NCBI GenBank assembly: GCA_023410595.1
Contig: JAEYPO010000019.1
Coordinates: 5,076 to 69,075 of the forward strand
Direction of reading: 5' to 3'
Source of the DNA: Bacillota bacterium
GTDB taxonomy: Bacteria > Bacillota > Clostridia > Christensenellales > SZUA-584
DNA length: 64,000 bases
Part shown: piece by piece, positions 41,003 to 49,486 of the stretch
How the letters are laid out: every line of letters begins with the position of its first letter
Position numbering within the stretch: the stretch's first letter is position 1
Made by a program: the position numbers and the translations under genes
The notes under the pieces: model-generated
The model's database searches: none
Told to the model about the DNA's origin: nothing
What the model saw: only the letters and a program-made list of their open reading frames with translations

Positions 41003-42184
41003 TCAATCGTACATCTTTTCCGATAACCGTTTCAATACCGACTTTACGCCGTGTGCCTCACAAAAATATTCACCTTCAAATACATAGTCCAAAAGCGCAA
41101 GCGCTGAGTAAAAATTAGGAGTAGAGAGCTGCGGAGCTTCTATCTTCGTCACGCGCACCTGCCGCTTAAGCTGCTGTTCGAGCATATCCCTTGCCCCCTT
41201 CATCATTGCAAGCCCCCCGCCGCTCAAAAAAATGCGCGTTCTCCGGGCTATCGATATGGGGCTGTGCTCAAACGCTTCGCTTATAAGCCCGCACAGGTGC
41301 TCCACCCGAGCCTCTATTATTTCCGTTACCAGAGAGTGGCTGAACCTCTCCACTCTGCCGTCCTTGGGTCTGGCATAATCATATAACTTTGTGCCAGTAT
41401 TTTCAAGACCGAAGCAGTATTGTTTCTTTATTTGTTCCGCCATATCCAGATTTATATTAAGTACAAGCGACAGGTCGTTCGTCACATGCATCCCTCCTGC
41501 ATGTATCGTTCTGTTGAAAACGACCGCGTCTCCGTATACTACCGATACGTTAGTATCATAAAAACCTACGTTTAGCAGCACGGCGCTTGCGTCCCTCTCT
41601 TCAGGAGGAACAAGGAACAGACTTTCCGCCAGTATCTCGGGTATGAAACCCTTTACCTTTACACCCGCGGTGTCCAGCACGTGCTTTATATCCTCGATAT
41701 ACTGCTTCTTTGCCAGTATGAACGATACTTTCCCGTGCAGCTCGCTTGACCTGCTCCCAACGACGTCTATATACCGCGCGCCGTCGTCAAGCATGAAGTA
41801 TACCGGCATGGCCGAAACTATGGAATGCTTCGGGTCGTCGCACAGTTCCTCCGCAGATCGCATGAAATTTTCAATGTCCGTTTCAGTAACACATCCACTG
41901 TTAACAGGCGCATACCCATCCTGGCAAACTACTTTGCAAAAAATGCCCGGTATGCTTACATAAGCCTCTTTTACCCGCTTCCTTGCCTTCTTCTCTGCTA
42001 TATAGAGCGCTTTTGCAGCCGCGTCTTCAACATTTTCGGGTTTCTGCCACCTTCCGCCTTTTATGCCCTCATATCTCGCTACGCCTGAGCTTAAAACTTC
42101 AAACCGCCCTATCGACCTCGCGCGTCCGATTATACATATTACTTTGGACGTGCCAAATTCAACAGCAGCCGTAATGTTCCTCAT
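41003..42184 (-). CDS. ftsA: Cell division protein FtsA
   Basis: FtsA is an actin-like protein that ties FtsZ to the membrane. The 393-residue protein has the actin fold with an ATP-binding start AAVEFGTSKVICIIG, the SHS2-inserted domain with MPVYFMLDDGARYID, and IFLSGGGLAMMKG. The C-terminus VKSVLKRLSEKMY can form an amphipathic helix, the usual membrane anchor. Sequence similarity to the familiar Bacillus form looks modest, but position immediately before ftsZ settles the identity. Confidence 0.92.
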   Translation of the reverse strand: MRNITAAVEFGTSKVICIIGRARSIGRFEVLSSGVARYEGIKGGRWQKPENVEDAAAKALYIAEKKARKRVKEAYVSIPGIFCKVVCQDGYAPVNSGCVTETDIENFMRSAEELCDDPKHSIVSAMPVYFMLDDGARYIDVVGSRSSELHGKVSFILAKKQYIEDIKHVLDTAGVKVKGFIPEILAESLFLVPPEERDASAVLLNVGFYDTNVSVVYGDAVVFNRTIHAGGMHVTNDLSLVLNINLDMAEQIKKQYCFGLENTGTKLYDYARPKDGRVERFSHSLVTEIIEARVEHLCGLISEAFEHSPISIARRTRIFLSGGGLAMMKGARDMLEQQLKRQVRVTKIEAPQLSTPNFYSALALLDYVFEGEYFCEAHGVKSVLKRLSEKMYD

Positions 42185-42281
42185 AACGCAATACTAAACC
42201 CCTACAAAAAAAGTGAAACGACAGAATATAAAACCCCAAAATAATAATAACATGTTTGCAAGAAATAACAATACATTTATT

Positions 42282-42992
42282 TCATTTTTCGCGGTAATAT
42301 GCGTTTGGCGGAGACGCGACGTCTATTACGCCGCCTGTTTTTCCCATCTCCTTCAGCCGAGCCATCGATGATTTCAATAGCTCGAATTTCTCCCCAAGCT
42401 TCATATCGTCTCCTATTTCAACTATAAATCCATCGTTTATCTCCAGCACGACGTCCGCCGCATATTTAAGGTCTATGCTTTTAAGCCCTACCTTGCTTGT
42501 CCCAGCCTGCGATATGACCTTGGAGAGCACATCGAGTTGGAACGTATCGGCGCCGCTTACGCGCTTGCCCACAGAGAGCTCGTCCAGCACAGCGCCTTTC
42601 ACTTCGGGATACGGAGGCGCGTCCTGATTAGTCAGTATTCTTAAAAGCCAGCCTTCGCTGTCTATTATAAGCAGCGTATCTTCCTTTTTGATATACGCCG
42701 CCTCTTTTCTTTCCCGTATCGTTACTTTAACGCAGTCAGGGTATGATATAGAGACGTCCACAGGCTCTATGTAAGGATCACGGCTGAGCGCGTCTATAGC
42801 TTTCTGAGTGTCGACGATAAAAACGCTCACGCCTGTTTCGAGGCCGGAGAGGGCTATTATATCGTCTTCGCTGCGGGTCTCGCATCCTGACACATTTATT
42901 TTTCTTACATGGAGCACCTCAAACGCAACAATGACAAGCGCGCAAAGAAGGAAAACTGCTGATACTATCTTCAGCGCTTTTCTTTTGCCCAA
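42282..42992 (-). CDS. ftsQ: Cell division protein FtsQ/DivIB
   Basis: The 236-residue protein is a bitopic membrane protein of the divisome, with one membrane segment at about 8-26 and an outer POTRA domain (VRKINVSGCETRSEDDIIALSGLETG) followed by a beta domain (YPDCVKVTIRERKEAAYI). It binds FtsL and the FtsB-like partner. The start is TTG, a few bases after the murA stop, with GGGAGG upstream. It is shorter than Bacillus DivIB. Confidence 0.9.
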   Translation of the reverse strand: MGKRKALKIVSAVFLLCALVIVAFEVLHVRKINVSGCETRSEDDIIALSGLETGVSVFIVDTQKAIDALSRDPYIEPVDVSISYPDCVKVTIRERKEAAYIKKEDTLLIIDSEGWLLRILTNQDAPPYPEVKGAVLDELSVGKRVSGADTFQLDVLSKVISQAGTSKVGLKSIDLKYAADVVLEINDGFIVEIGDDMKLGEKFELLKSSMARLKEMGKTGGVIDVASPPNAYYREK

Positions 42993-42996
42993 ACGT

Positions 42997-44250
42997 TTAT
43001 TCCTCCCTTCTTATATCCGCGCCCAGGCTTTTCAGCTCAGACTCAAACGTCTCGTACCCCCTGTCTATTATCTTAGCCTGATCGACTATCGTAGTGCCTT
43101 CCGCGCAAAGCCCTGCAAGCACCAGCGCGGCTCCTCCGCGCAGGTCCATCGCCGTGACTTCGGCAGCCTGCAGCTTTTCTACGCCCTTTATTATCGCGAC
43201 GTTGTTTTTCGTCACTATATTGGCTCCCATACGGTTGAGCTCGCTCACATGTTTAAACCTGTTGTCGAACACGCTCTCAACAATTATGCTCGTTCCTTTA
43301 GCTATGCTGGCTGCGGTGCACATCTGAGCCTGCAGGTCGGTCGGAAACCCGGGATACGGCCCTGTCTCTATGAGGTGCATTTCCCTCGGCCTGCCCTCGC
43401 CCTCGATGACCAGAGCGTCTTCATACACCTTTACATGAGCGCCCGCCTCGCGCAGCTTGGCGGTAATGGCGAAAAGGTGCTCGGGTACAACGTTTTTGAG
43501 TGTTATCTTCCCTTCCGTCACCACGGCTGCTACCATAAACGTGCCCGCCGCTATTCTGTCGGGTATGCATGTGTAAGTAAATCCGCCGAGCCTGGTCCTG
43601 CCCTCGATATAGATATTGCTTGTACCAGCTCCCTTCACGTTGCTGCCCATCATGTTAAGCACGCTTTGCAGCTCTATTATCTCAGGCTCCCTCGCAGCGT
43701 TCCTTATTACCGTGTTGCCCGGGGCAAGCGTTGCCGCCATCATCAGGTTTTCCGTCGCGCCCACGCTGGGATAGTCAAGGTGTATATCCCCTCCGTGAAG
43801 CTTTTTGCCTTCGCATATTATATGGCCTCCGGCTTCAGTGACATTTACGCCCAGGCTTTTTAATCCCTGCAGGTGCAGGTCTATAGGCCTCGTCCCAATC
43901 TCGCACCCTCCGGGATAAGTAAACCTCGCCATCTTAAAACGCGCCAGTATCGGCCCCATCATAAATATAGACGAACGTATCTCTTTGGCAAGCTTGTCGG
44001 GCATCTCCCAGCGTAGAGCGCGCTGCGTATTTATAATAAGCCTATCCTTTTCATATTCCACATACGCGCCTATATGCTCCAGTATGGATAACATATAGTA
44101 TACATCCGATATAGCCGGCCAGTTATATATTATCACCGGTTCCTCAGTAAGCAAAGCGGCTGCGAACACCGGAAGAGCCGCGTTCTTTGCGCCCTGGATG
44201 CTCAGCTCCCCCTCAAGCCGTGCACCACCGTTTATTAATAATCTTGCCAT
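42997..44250 (-). CDS. murA: UDP-N-acetylglucosamine 1-carboxyvinyltransferase
   Basis: MurA makes the first committed step of peptidoglycan synthesis, joining enolpyruvate to UDP-GlcNAc; it is the target of fosfomycin. The 417-residue protein has the inside-out barrel with GAKNAALPVFAAALL, and the reactive Cys in YPGGCEIGTRPIDLH, which predicts fosfomycin sensitivity (some species have Asp). The C-terminus DLRGGAALVLAGLCAEG is typical. It lies between ftsW and ftsQ, where murG and murB are often found. Confidence 0.96.
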   Translation of the reverse strand: MARLLINGGARLEGELSIQGAKNAALPVFAAALLTEEPVIIYNWPAISDVYYMLSILEHIGAYVEYEKDRLIINTQRALRWEMPDKLAKEIRSSIFMMGPILARFKMARFTYPGGCEIGTRPIDLHLQGLKSLGVNVTEAGGHIICEGKKLHGGDIHLDYPSVGATENLMMAATLAPGNTVIRNAAREPEIIELQSVLNMMGSNVKGAGTSNIYIEGRTRLGGFTYTCIPDRIAAGTFMVAAVVTEGKITLKNVVPEHLFAITAKLREAGAHVKVYEDALVIEGEGRPREMHLIETGPYPGFPTDLQAQMCTAASIAKGTSIIVESVFDNRFKHVSELNRMGANIVTKNNVAIIKGVEKLQAAEVTAMDLRGGAALVLAGLCAEGTTIVDQAKIIDRGYETFESELKSLGADIRREE

Positions 44251-44366
44251 ATTGGCCCCCCCGCATAAATATCATACCAGTACTATGTTGATTCTGTCTT
44301 CTTAACTTAACAACTTAGTGCTGTGCTCCGATATAATATCTTATGCAGGCAGCCTCAAGGTGTGTG

Positions 44367-45473
44367 CTACGCGGGATGGCTCTGCCTTGAAATATTTAAC
44401 AACACGCCGATGCATCCCATGAATATGATAAGCGACGTCCTGCCTGCGCTGATAAACGGCAGCGACACCCCGGTGGGAGGTACGCTGCCTGTAACAACTC
44501 CTATGTTTATCAGCACCTGTATAGCTATAACGGCGGTTATGCCCGTCGCAAGCAGCATGCCGAACATATTCGGCGCCCGCAGAGCTATGCGTACGCCGCG
44601 CCATATCAAAAACGCAAAAGCGATTATAACGAGCATGGCGCCCACAAAGCCGAGCTCTTCCGCAACAATTGCGAATACCGTGTCCGACTCCCTGTACGGC
44701 AGGAAGAGATACTTCTGCCGCGAATTGCCGAGCCCCAGTCCAAAAAGCCCGCCCGAACCTATGGAATACAGCGACTGCACGAGCTGATAGCTCTCGTCAG
44801 ACGAATACTTCCACGGGTCAAGGAAAGCGAATATCCTGTCCATACGGTATTTGGTCGCTACCATGCCTATTACTCCCACGCCAAGACCCGCCGCTCCCGT
44901 CAACGCAAAGTGCGAGAGCTTTACACCGCCCACAAGCAGCATAACGAACACAAGAAGCGCTATCGTCACTATTGCGCTGAAGTTCGGCTGAAGGAACAAC
45001 AGTATTCCTGTAACGCCGAGCAGCACGAGGTAAGGCAGCATGCCGTATTTGAACTGTTTCATCCTGTCGGCGTTGATGGATATCCCTGCCGCCATGAATA
45101 CTATAAGCGCGAATTTCCAGACTTCTATGGACTGCAGGTCAAGAAAATACAGATTGACCCAGCGCCTCGAGCCGTTGAGCTCTATGCCTATGCCCGGAAC
45201 GAACACGAGCAGCATCAGTACGAAGCCCGCGCCCAGTATCCAGAAGCGCAGCTTCTTATATCTGTTGAAGTCAAAGAACATCGCGGCGATCATCGCGACA
45301 ACGCCTATAGCCGCGCCCGACACCTGCTTCCAGAAGTAATAGTACTCGTTGTAATTCGTATTGGCGCTGTGACCCGCGTAATAGTAGCTTGCGCTGAACA
45401 CCATAACGATACCAAACAGCACGAGTATTATCGTTATAATAAGCAGCGAATAGTCGAACGAGCGCCTTACCAT
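44367..45473 (-). CDS. ftsW: Peptidoglycan polymerase FtsW/SpoVE (SEDS family)
   Basis: The 368-residue membrane protein has about ten membrane segments and the SEDS hallmarks: LFGIVMVFSASYY at the first segment, NGSRRWVNLYFLDLQ, LLFLQPNFSA, and PPTGVSLPFISAGRTSL near the end. It polymerises glycan strands for the septum together with the class B penicillin-binding protein of this cluster. In spore formers the gene at this position is often the sporulation form spoVE; the sequence alone does not separate them. Confidence 0.94.
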   Translation of the reverse strand: MVRRSFDYSLLIITIILVLFGIVMVFSASYYYAGHSANTNYNEYYYFWKQVSGAAIGVVAMIAAMFFDFNRYKKLRFWILGAGFVLMLLVFVPGIGIELNGSRRWVNLYFLDLQSIEVWKFALIVFMAAGISINADRMKQFKYGMLPYLVLLGVTGILLFLQPNFSAIVTIALLVFVMLLVGGVKLSHFALTGAAGLGVGVIGMVATKYRMDRIFAFLDPWKYSSDESYQLVQSLYSIGSGGLFGLGLGNSRQKYLFLPYRESDTVFAIVAEELGFVGAMLVIIAFAFLIWRGVRIALRAPNMFGMLLATGITAVIAIQVLINIGVVTGSVPPTGVSLPFISAGRTSLIIFMGCIGVLLNISRQSHPA

Positions 45474-45482
45474 TGTTTCCCC

Positions 45483-46829
45483 CTATAACGAATTGACGAT
45501 ATCTTTAAACACTCTCCCCCTGTGCTCATAGTCCTCGAACATGTCGTAACTCGCGCACGCCGGAGAGAGCAGAACGTTCCACCCTTCCCGTGCAATCCCC
45601 CTTGCTTTATCTATAGCGCCGCTGAAGGTGTCGGCAGTATATATGTTTAGGAATCCTGCCGTCCTCGCGTCGGCGAGTATGTCGGCCTGCGTCTCGCCAA
45701 TGGCGACGAGCGCCTTTATGTTTTCGCCGAAGCTTTTTATCATGGATACGAAGCTGTTGTTCTTGCTCGAACCTCCGAGTATTATGACCGTCGGCCCCTT
45801 CATGGCGGCCGCCGCCTTTTCCGTTGAGTCGGGGTTAGTGCCTTTTGAATCGTTTATGTACCTGACGCCGCCCAATTCGCGCACGAACTCTATCCTGTGC
45901 TCCACGCCGGGGAACTCCATGAAAGTTTTGCGTATCACATGCTCGGGTATGCGGTAGCACCGGCCAAGAGCCGCCGCCGCAAGTGCGTTTTCAAGGTTAT
46001 GATCCCCCGGTATCCTTAGCTCGTCCGCGCGGCATATTACATGCGTGCCATCCTCTTCGCGGCTTACAATGCGCCCCTCATCTATAAATACGCCAAAAGC
46101 AAGCTTAACTTTACGCGAAAACCAAATTAATTTTGATTGCTGCTTGCCCTGCATGCTTCTCGTTATCTCGTTATCGTAATTGAGCACGCAAAAATCATGC
46201 TCCGTCTGGTTCTCGAACACGCGCTCTTTAGCGGCTATGTATTTTTCCATAGTGCCGTATCTATTAAGGTGGTCTTCGGTTATGTTGAGTACGGCGCACG
46301 CGCGGGGAGCGAACGTATCTATCGTTTCAAGCTGCAGCGCGGCGGTCTCGGCGACTATGACGTCGCCTTCCTTCGTCTTTGTGGCCTCGCCCGCGATGGG
46401 CGCGCCTATATTTCCGAGGACATACGTGTTAATTCCGGCGTTTTTGAACACCTCGCCGGTAAGCGCCGTAGTGGTCGTCTTGCCGTTTGTGCCCGTTATC
46501 GCGACGAATTCCCCTCTGGAATATATATACCCCAGTTCTATCTCGCCTATCACGCGTTTGCCGTCGCTAAAAGCCTTCGCGATGAAGTCAAGGCCGGGCG
46601 GCACGCCGGGGCTTAACACGAGCATATCCGCCGATTTGGCTATAGGCCAGGGGTCGGCACCGAACGCAAAATCCGCTTTGCCCGCGAACTCGTCAAACAT
46701 GTGTGCCGGAAAATCCTTCATGCTCTTTGCGTCGTATAGCGTGACTTTTGCGCCTTGTTCTATAAGCAGCCGGGCGCTGGCTATGCCGCTTTTGGCCATG
46801 CCCACTACCATTACGTTTTTATCTTTCAT
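45483..46829 (-). CDS. murD: UDP-N-acetylmuramoyl-L-alanine:D-glutamate ligase
   Basis: MurD adds D-Glu to UDP-MurNAc-L-Ala. The 448-residue protein has the Rossmann start VMVVGMAKSGIASARLL, P-loop ITGTNGKTTTTALTGEV, EDHLNRYGTMEKYIAAKERVF and the C-terminal NDSKGTNPDSTEKA. Typical in length and order. Confidence 0.96.
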   Translation of the reverse strand: MKDKNVMVVGMAKSGIASARLLIEQGAKVTLYDAKSMKDFPAHMFDEFAGKADFAFGADPWPIAKSADMLVLSPGVPPGLDFIAKAFSDGKRVIGEIELGYIYSRGEFVAITGTNGKTTTTALTGEVFKNAGINTYVLGNIGAPIAGEATKTKEGDVIVAETAALQLETIDTFAPRACAVLNITEDHLNRYGTMEKYIAAKERVFENQTEHDFCVLNYDNEITRSMQGKQQSKLIWFSRKVKLAFGVFIDEGRIVSREEDGTHVICRADELRIPGDHNLENALAAAALGRCYRIPEHVIRKTFMEFPGVEHRIEFVRELGGVRYINDSKGTNPDSTEKAAAAMKGPTVIILGGSSKNNSFVSMIKSFGENIKALVAIGETQADILADARTAGFLNIYTADTFSGAIDKARGIAREGWNVLLSPACASYDMFEDYEHRGRVFKDIVNSL

Positions 46830-46847
46830 TAATTAACCCCACCATGG

Positions 46848-47855
46848 TCAGTTTATCGAGAGTATGCCCACCATGCAAAGCACTATCGTTATCAGCATAT
46901 AAAACGCGACTATCTTCGTTTCGGGTATGCCCTTCAATTCGAAGTGGTGATGCAGCGGAGCCATCTTGAACACTCTCTTTTTTCTGAGCTTATACGAGCC
47001 CACCTGCAGCACAACAGATATCGAGGACACGAGGAACATTAATCCCGTGATGATGAGCAGCAGCTGCAGCCGTGATATTATAACTATCACCGCCAGCGCT
47101 CCGCCGAGGGCGAACGCGCCGGTATCGCCCATAAACACCTTTGCAGGAAACGTGTTGAAACGCAAAAATCCAAGGCACGCACCCGTCAGCGCCGCCGTAA
47201 ATACCATCATATTGCTTGTGTCGGACGCAAGGAGATATTGTCCGTCCAGCTTTTGCAGTATGCCGTAGAATATTATCATGTAAGTTGCGGAATTGATAAT
47301 TGATACGCCGGAAGCGAGCCCGTCAAGCCCGTCCGTCAAGTTCACGCTGTTGACAATGAGCACGACCGCTATGGTCGTAAACGGTATATACCATGCCCCG
47401 AGGTCCCATTCTATGCCCGCAAAGGGAACAATAAGCTTTGATCCTATTGAAGGGTTGTTGTACGCGAAAAACGCGACGATAAGCCCTATGCCGAACTGCC
47501 CTATAAGCTTCTGATAAGGCCGAAGACCCATCGAGCGCTTCCTCACGACTATTATGAGATCGTCCATCAGCCCGATGAGGCAAAAGCCCAATGTGACCGC
47601 CAGCGCGAACCAAACGAACTGAAGGCTCCCCGTACTGAAAATAAGAGTAGCGGCAACGAAGGCTATAACGAATATAAGGCCTCCCATAGTAGGCGTTCCC
47701 GCCTTTGAAAGGTGTGTTTTCGGCCCGTCGTCTCTTACCTGCTGCCCGAGCTTGAGCCTTTTAAGCAGCGGAACTCCCGCATACCCCGCCGCCAGCGCTA
47801 TGATGAACGATACCAGAATAGCGTAGATCATGGTATCCATACGAGTAAGATCCAT
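46848..47855 (-). CDS. mraY: Phospho-N-acetylmuramoyl-pentapeptide transferase
   Basis: MraY moves phospho-MurNAc-pentapeptide to undecaprenyl phosphate, making lipid I. The 335-residue protein has about ten membrane segments, DDGPKTHLSKAGTPTMGG, the catalytic aspartates in LMDDLII and NSVNLTDGLDGLA, and the HHHFELKG motif. The start at 47855 has GGGAGA nine bases upstream. It follows murE directly; the murF normally between them is missing. Confidence 0.96.
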   Translation of the reverse strand: MDLTRMDTMIYAILVSFIIALAAGYAGVPLLKRLKLGQQVRDDGPKTHLSKAGTPTMGGLIFVIAFVAATLIFSTGSLQFVWFALAVTLGFCLIGLMDDLIIVVRKRSMGLRPYQKLIGQFGIGLIVAFFAYNNPSIGSKLIVPFAGIEWDLGAWYIPFTTIAVVLIVNSVNLTDGLDGLASGVSIINSATYMIIFYGILQKLDGQYLLASDTSNMMVFTAALTGACLGFLRFNTFPAKVFMGDTGAFALGGALAVIVIISRLQLLLIITGLMFLVSSISVVLQVGSYKLRKKRVFKMAPLHHHFELKGIPETKIVAFYMLITIVLCMVGILSIN

Positions 47856-47883
47856 GCAAATTTATCTCCCGTATTCTATAATA

Positions 47884-49329
47884 TTATTTGCTATCTTTTT
47901 CGAGCAGTTCTTTTACAACTATTTTTTCATCGAACGGGTGCTTGACTCCGTTTATTTCCTGGTACGTTTCATGGCCTTTGCCCGCCAGCACTATAATATC
48001 TTCGGGCAGCGCGTTCTCAATGGCGTACTTAATAGCCTCGCGGCGGTTTTCAATGCAGATGTATTCGCAGCCCGTCGTTTTCATACCGCTTTCCACGGCT
48101 TTTATTATGTCCATCGGGTCTTCCGTTCTCGGGTTGTCTGATGTGATAATTGCATACGTCGAGAGCCTGCCTGCTATCTCGCCCATCTGTGAGCGCTTTC
48201 CCTTGTCCCTGTCGCCGCCGCAGCCGAACACAGGTATTATCCTCCCGCGGGCAAATTCCCTCACCGTTTTAAGCGTGTTTTCCAGACCGTCGGGCGTATG
48301 CGCGTAGTCGAGTATTATAGTGTACGGGCGCTCGCCGGTTTCGAGCACCTCAAATCTGCCCGCAACGCTGGGCATGGCCTCTAGCCCCGCTTTTATTGCG
48401 CCCAGTCCTATGCCGAGGTTAAGGCAGGCCGCAGCCGAACCCAGCGAATTATATACGCTGAATATGCCGGGTATGCGCAGCCTTATGGGCAGCGCTCCCT
48501 TGGGAGTGACAAGGTCGTACGATACGCCCTTTGCCGTTATCTCGATGTTGCGCGCGCTGACTTGAGCCTTATCATTTATGCCGAATCTGAGCGTTTCGAT
48601 ATCAAGCCCCTGCGTCATATACGGCGCGGCGTCGTCGTCCATGTTAATCGCGGCGCGTCTTGACGCCGCAAAAAGCTTCTTCTTAGCGGCCATGTAGTTT
48701 TCGAAATTTCCGTGAAAATCGAGGTGGTCCTGGGTGAGATTTGTAAAAACAGCGGATTCGTATGTTATGCCCGAAACGCGTTTCAGCTCAAGGGAATGCG
48801 ACGATACCTCCATAACGACCGCTTCGCAACCTTCTTTTGCCATCCGGTTGAGCAGTGCGAACAAATCGGGCGACTCGGGCGTCGTGTGTTCCGTCGGCAG
48901 CTCCCTGCTTCCTATCATGTTGGTTATTGTGCCTATGAGCCCCGTCTTTATTCCGCAGCCTTCCAGCACAGATTTTATCATATATGTGGACGTCGTCTTG
49001 CCGTTTGTGCCTGTAATGCCTATCATGCGCAGGCGCTCGTCGGGCCGCCCGTAGAATTCCCGCGCTATAAAAGCCATCGCTTCCCTGCCGTCTTTTACCA
49101 GCACCTGCGGTACGTTAAGCTCAAGCTTTCGGGTAACGACCAACGCGGATGCGCCGTTTTCCACGGCGCTGGCAGCGTAGTTATGTCCGTCGGTTTTATA
49201 TCCACAAATGCAGAAAAAGAGCGCGCCATCGCACACTTTTCTCGAATCGTATTCTATGCTTTTTATTTCCGTAGCAGCGTCGCCGAGTATCGTCATATCG
49301 TCCCGGCAAAGTTCATTCAGCCTCAACAT
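47884..49329 (-). CDS. murE: UDP-MurNAc-L-Ala-D-Glu:meso-diaminopimelate ligase
   Basis: MurE adds the third residue of the stem peptide. The 481-residue protein has P-loop GITGTNGKTTSTYMI, TQDHLDFHGNFENYMAAKKKLF and the selectivity motif DNPRTEDP; DNPR is the mark of DAP-adding enzymes (lysine-adding ones have other residues), in agreement with lysA nearby. A 157-base gap with its own -10 box separates it from the penicillin-binding protein gene. Confidence 0.96.
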   Translation of the reverse strand: MLRLNELCRDDMTILGDAATEIKSIEYDSRKVCDGALFFCICGYKTDGHNYAASAVENGASALVVTRKLELNVPQVLVKDGREAMAFIAREFYGRPDERLRMIGITGTNGKTTSTYMIKSVLEGCGIKTGLIGTITNMIGSRELPTEHTTPESPDLFALLNRMAKEGCEAVVMEVSSHSLELKRVSGITYESAVFTNLTQDHLDFHGNFENYMAAKKKLFAASRRAAINMDDDAAPYMTQGLDIETLRFGINDKAQVSARNIEITAKGVSYDLVTPKGALPIRLRIPGIFSVYNSLGSAAACLNLGIGLGAIKAGLEAMPSVAGRFEVLETGERPYTIILDYAHTPDGLENTLKTVREFARGRIIPVFGCGGDRDKGKRSQMGEIAGRLSTYAIITSDNPRTEDPMDIIKAVESGMKTTGCEYICIENRREAIKYAIENALPEDIIVLAGKGHETYQEINGVKHPFDEKIVVKELLEKDSK

Positions 49330-49357
49330 TTCCCTCCGTATACGTTCCTTTCACAGG

Positions 49358-49363
49358 ATTATA
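49358..49363 (-). promoter_or_regulatory. -10 box upstream of murE
   Basis: TATAAT on the minus strand about 30 bases before the murE start, with TTTTCA 17 bases further upstream; the -35 is weak. An internal promoter of the cluster. Confidence 0.4.
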
Positions 49364-49486
49364 TCACATCAATGGAGGAATGAAAATCTTTTAAGCGCGT
49401 TGCTTTTTTAAAAACCTGTCATCACCTCCCGTTACAGCTTATGTAGTATTATGAGCCTCTTTTTACTCGTGTTTTTACCGTCGCGG

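Noticed and set aside
42808..43863. 351-codon plus-strand frame opposite ftsQ and murA
   Set aside because: Lies antisense to two clearly functional genes and shows no protein family features.
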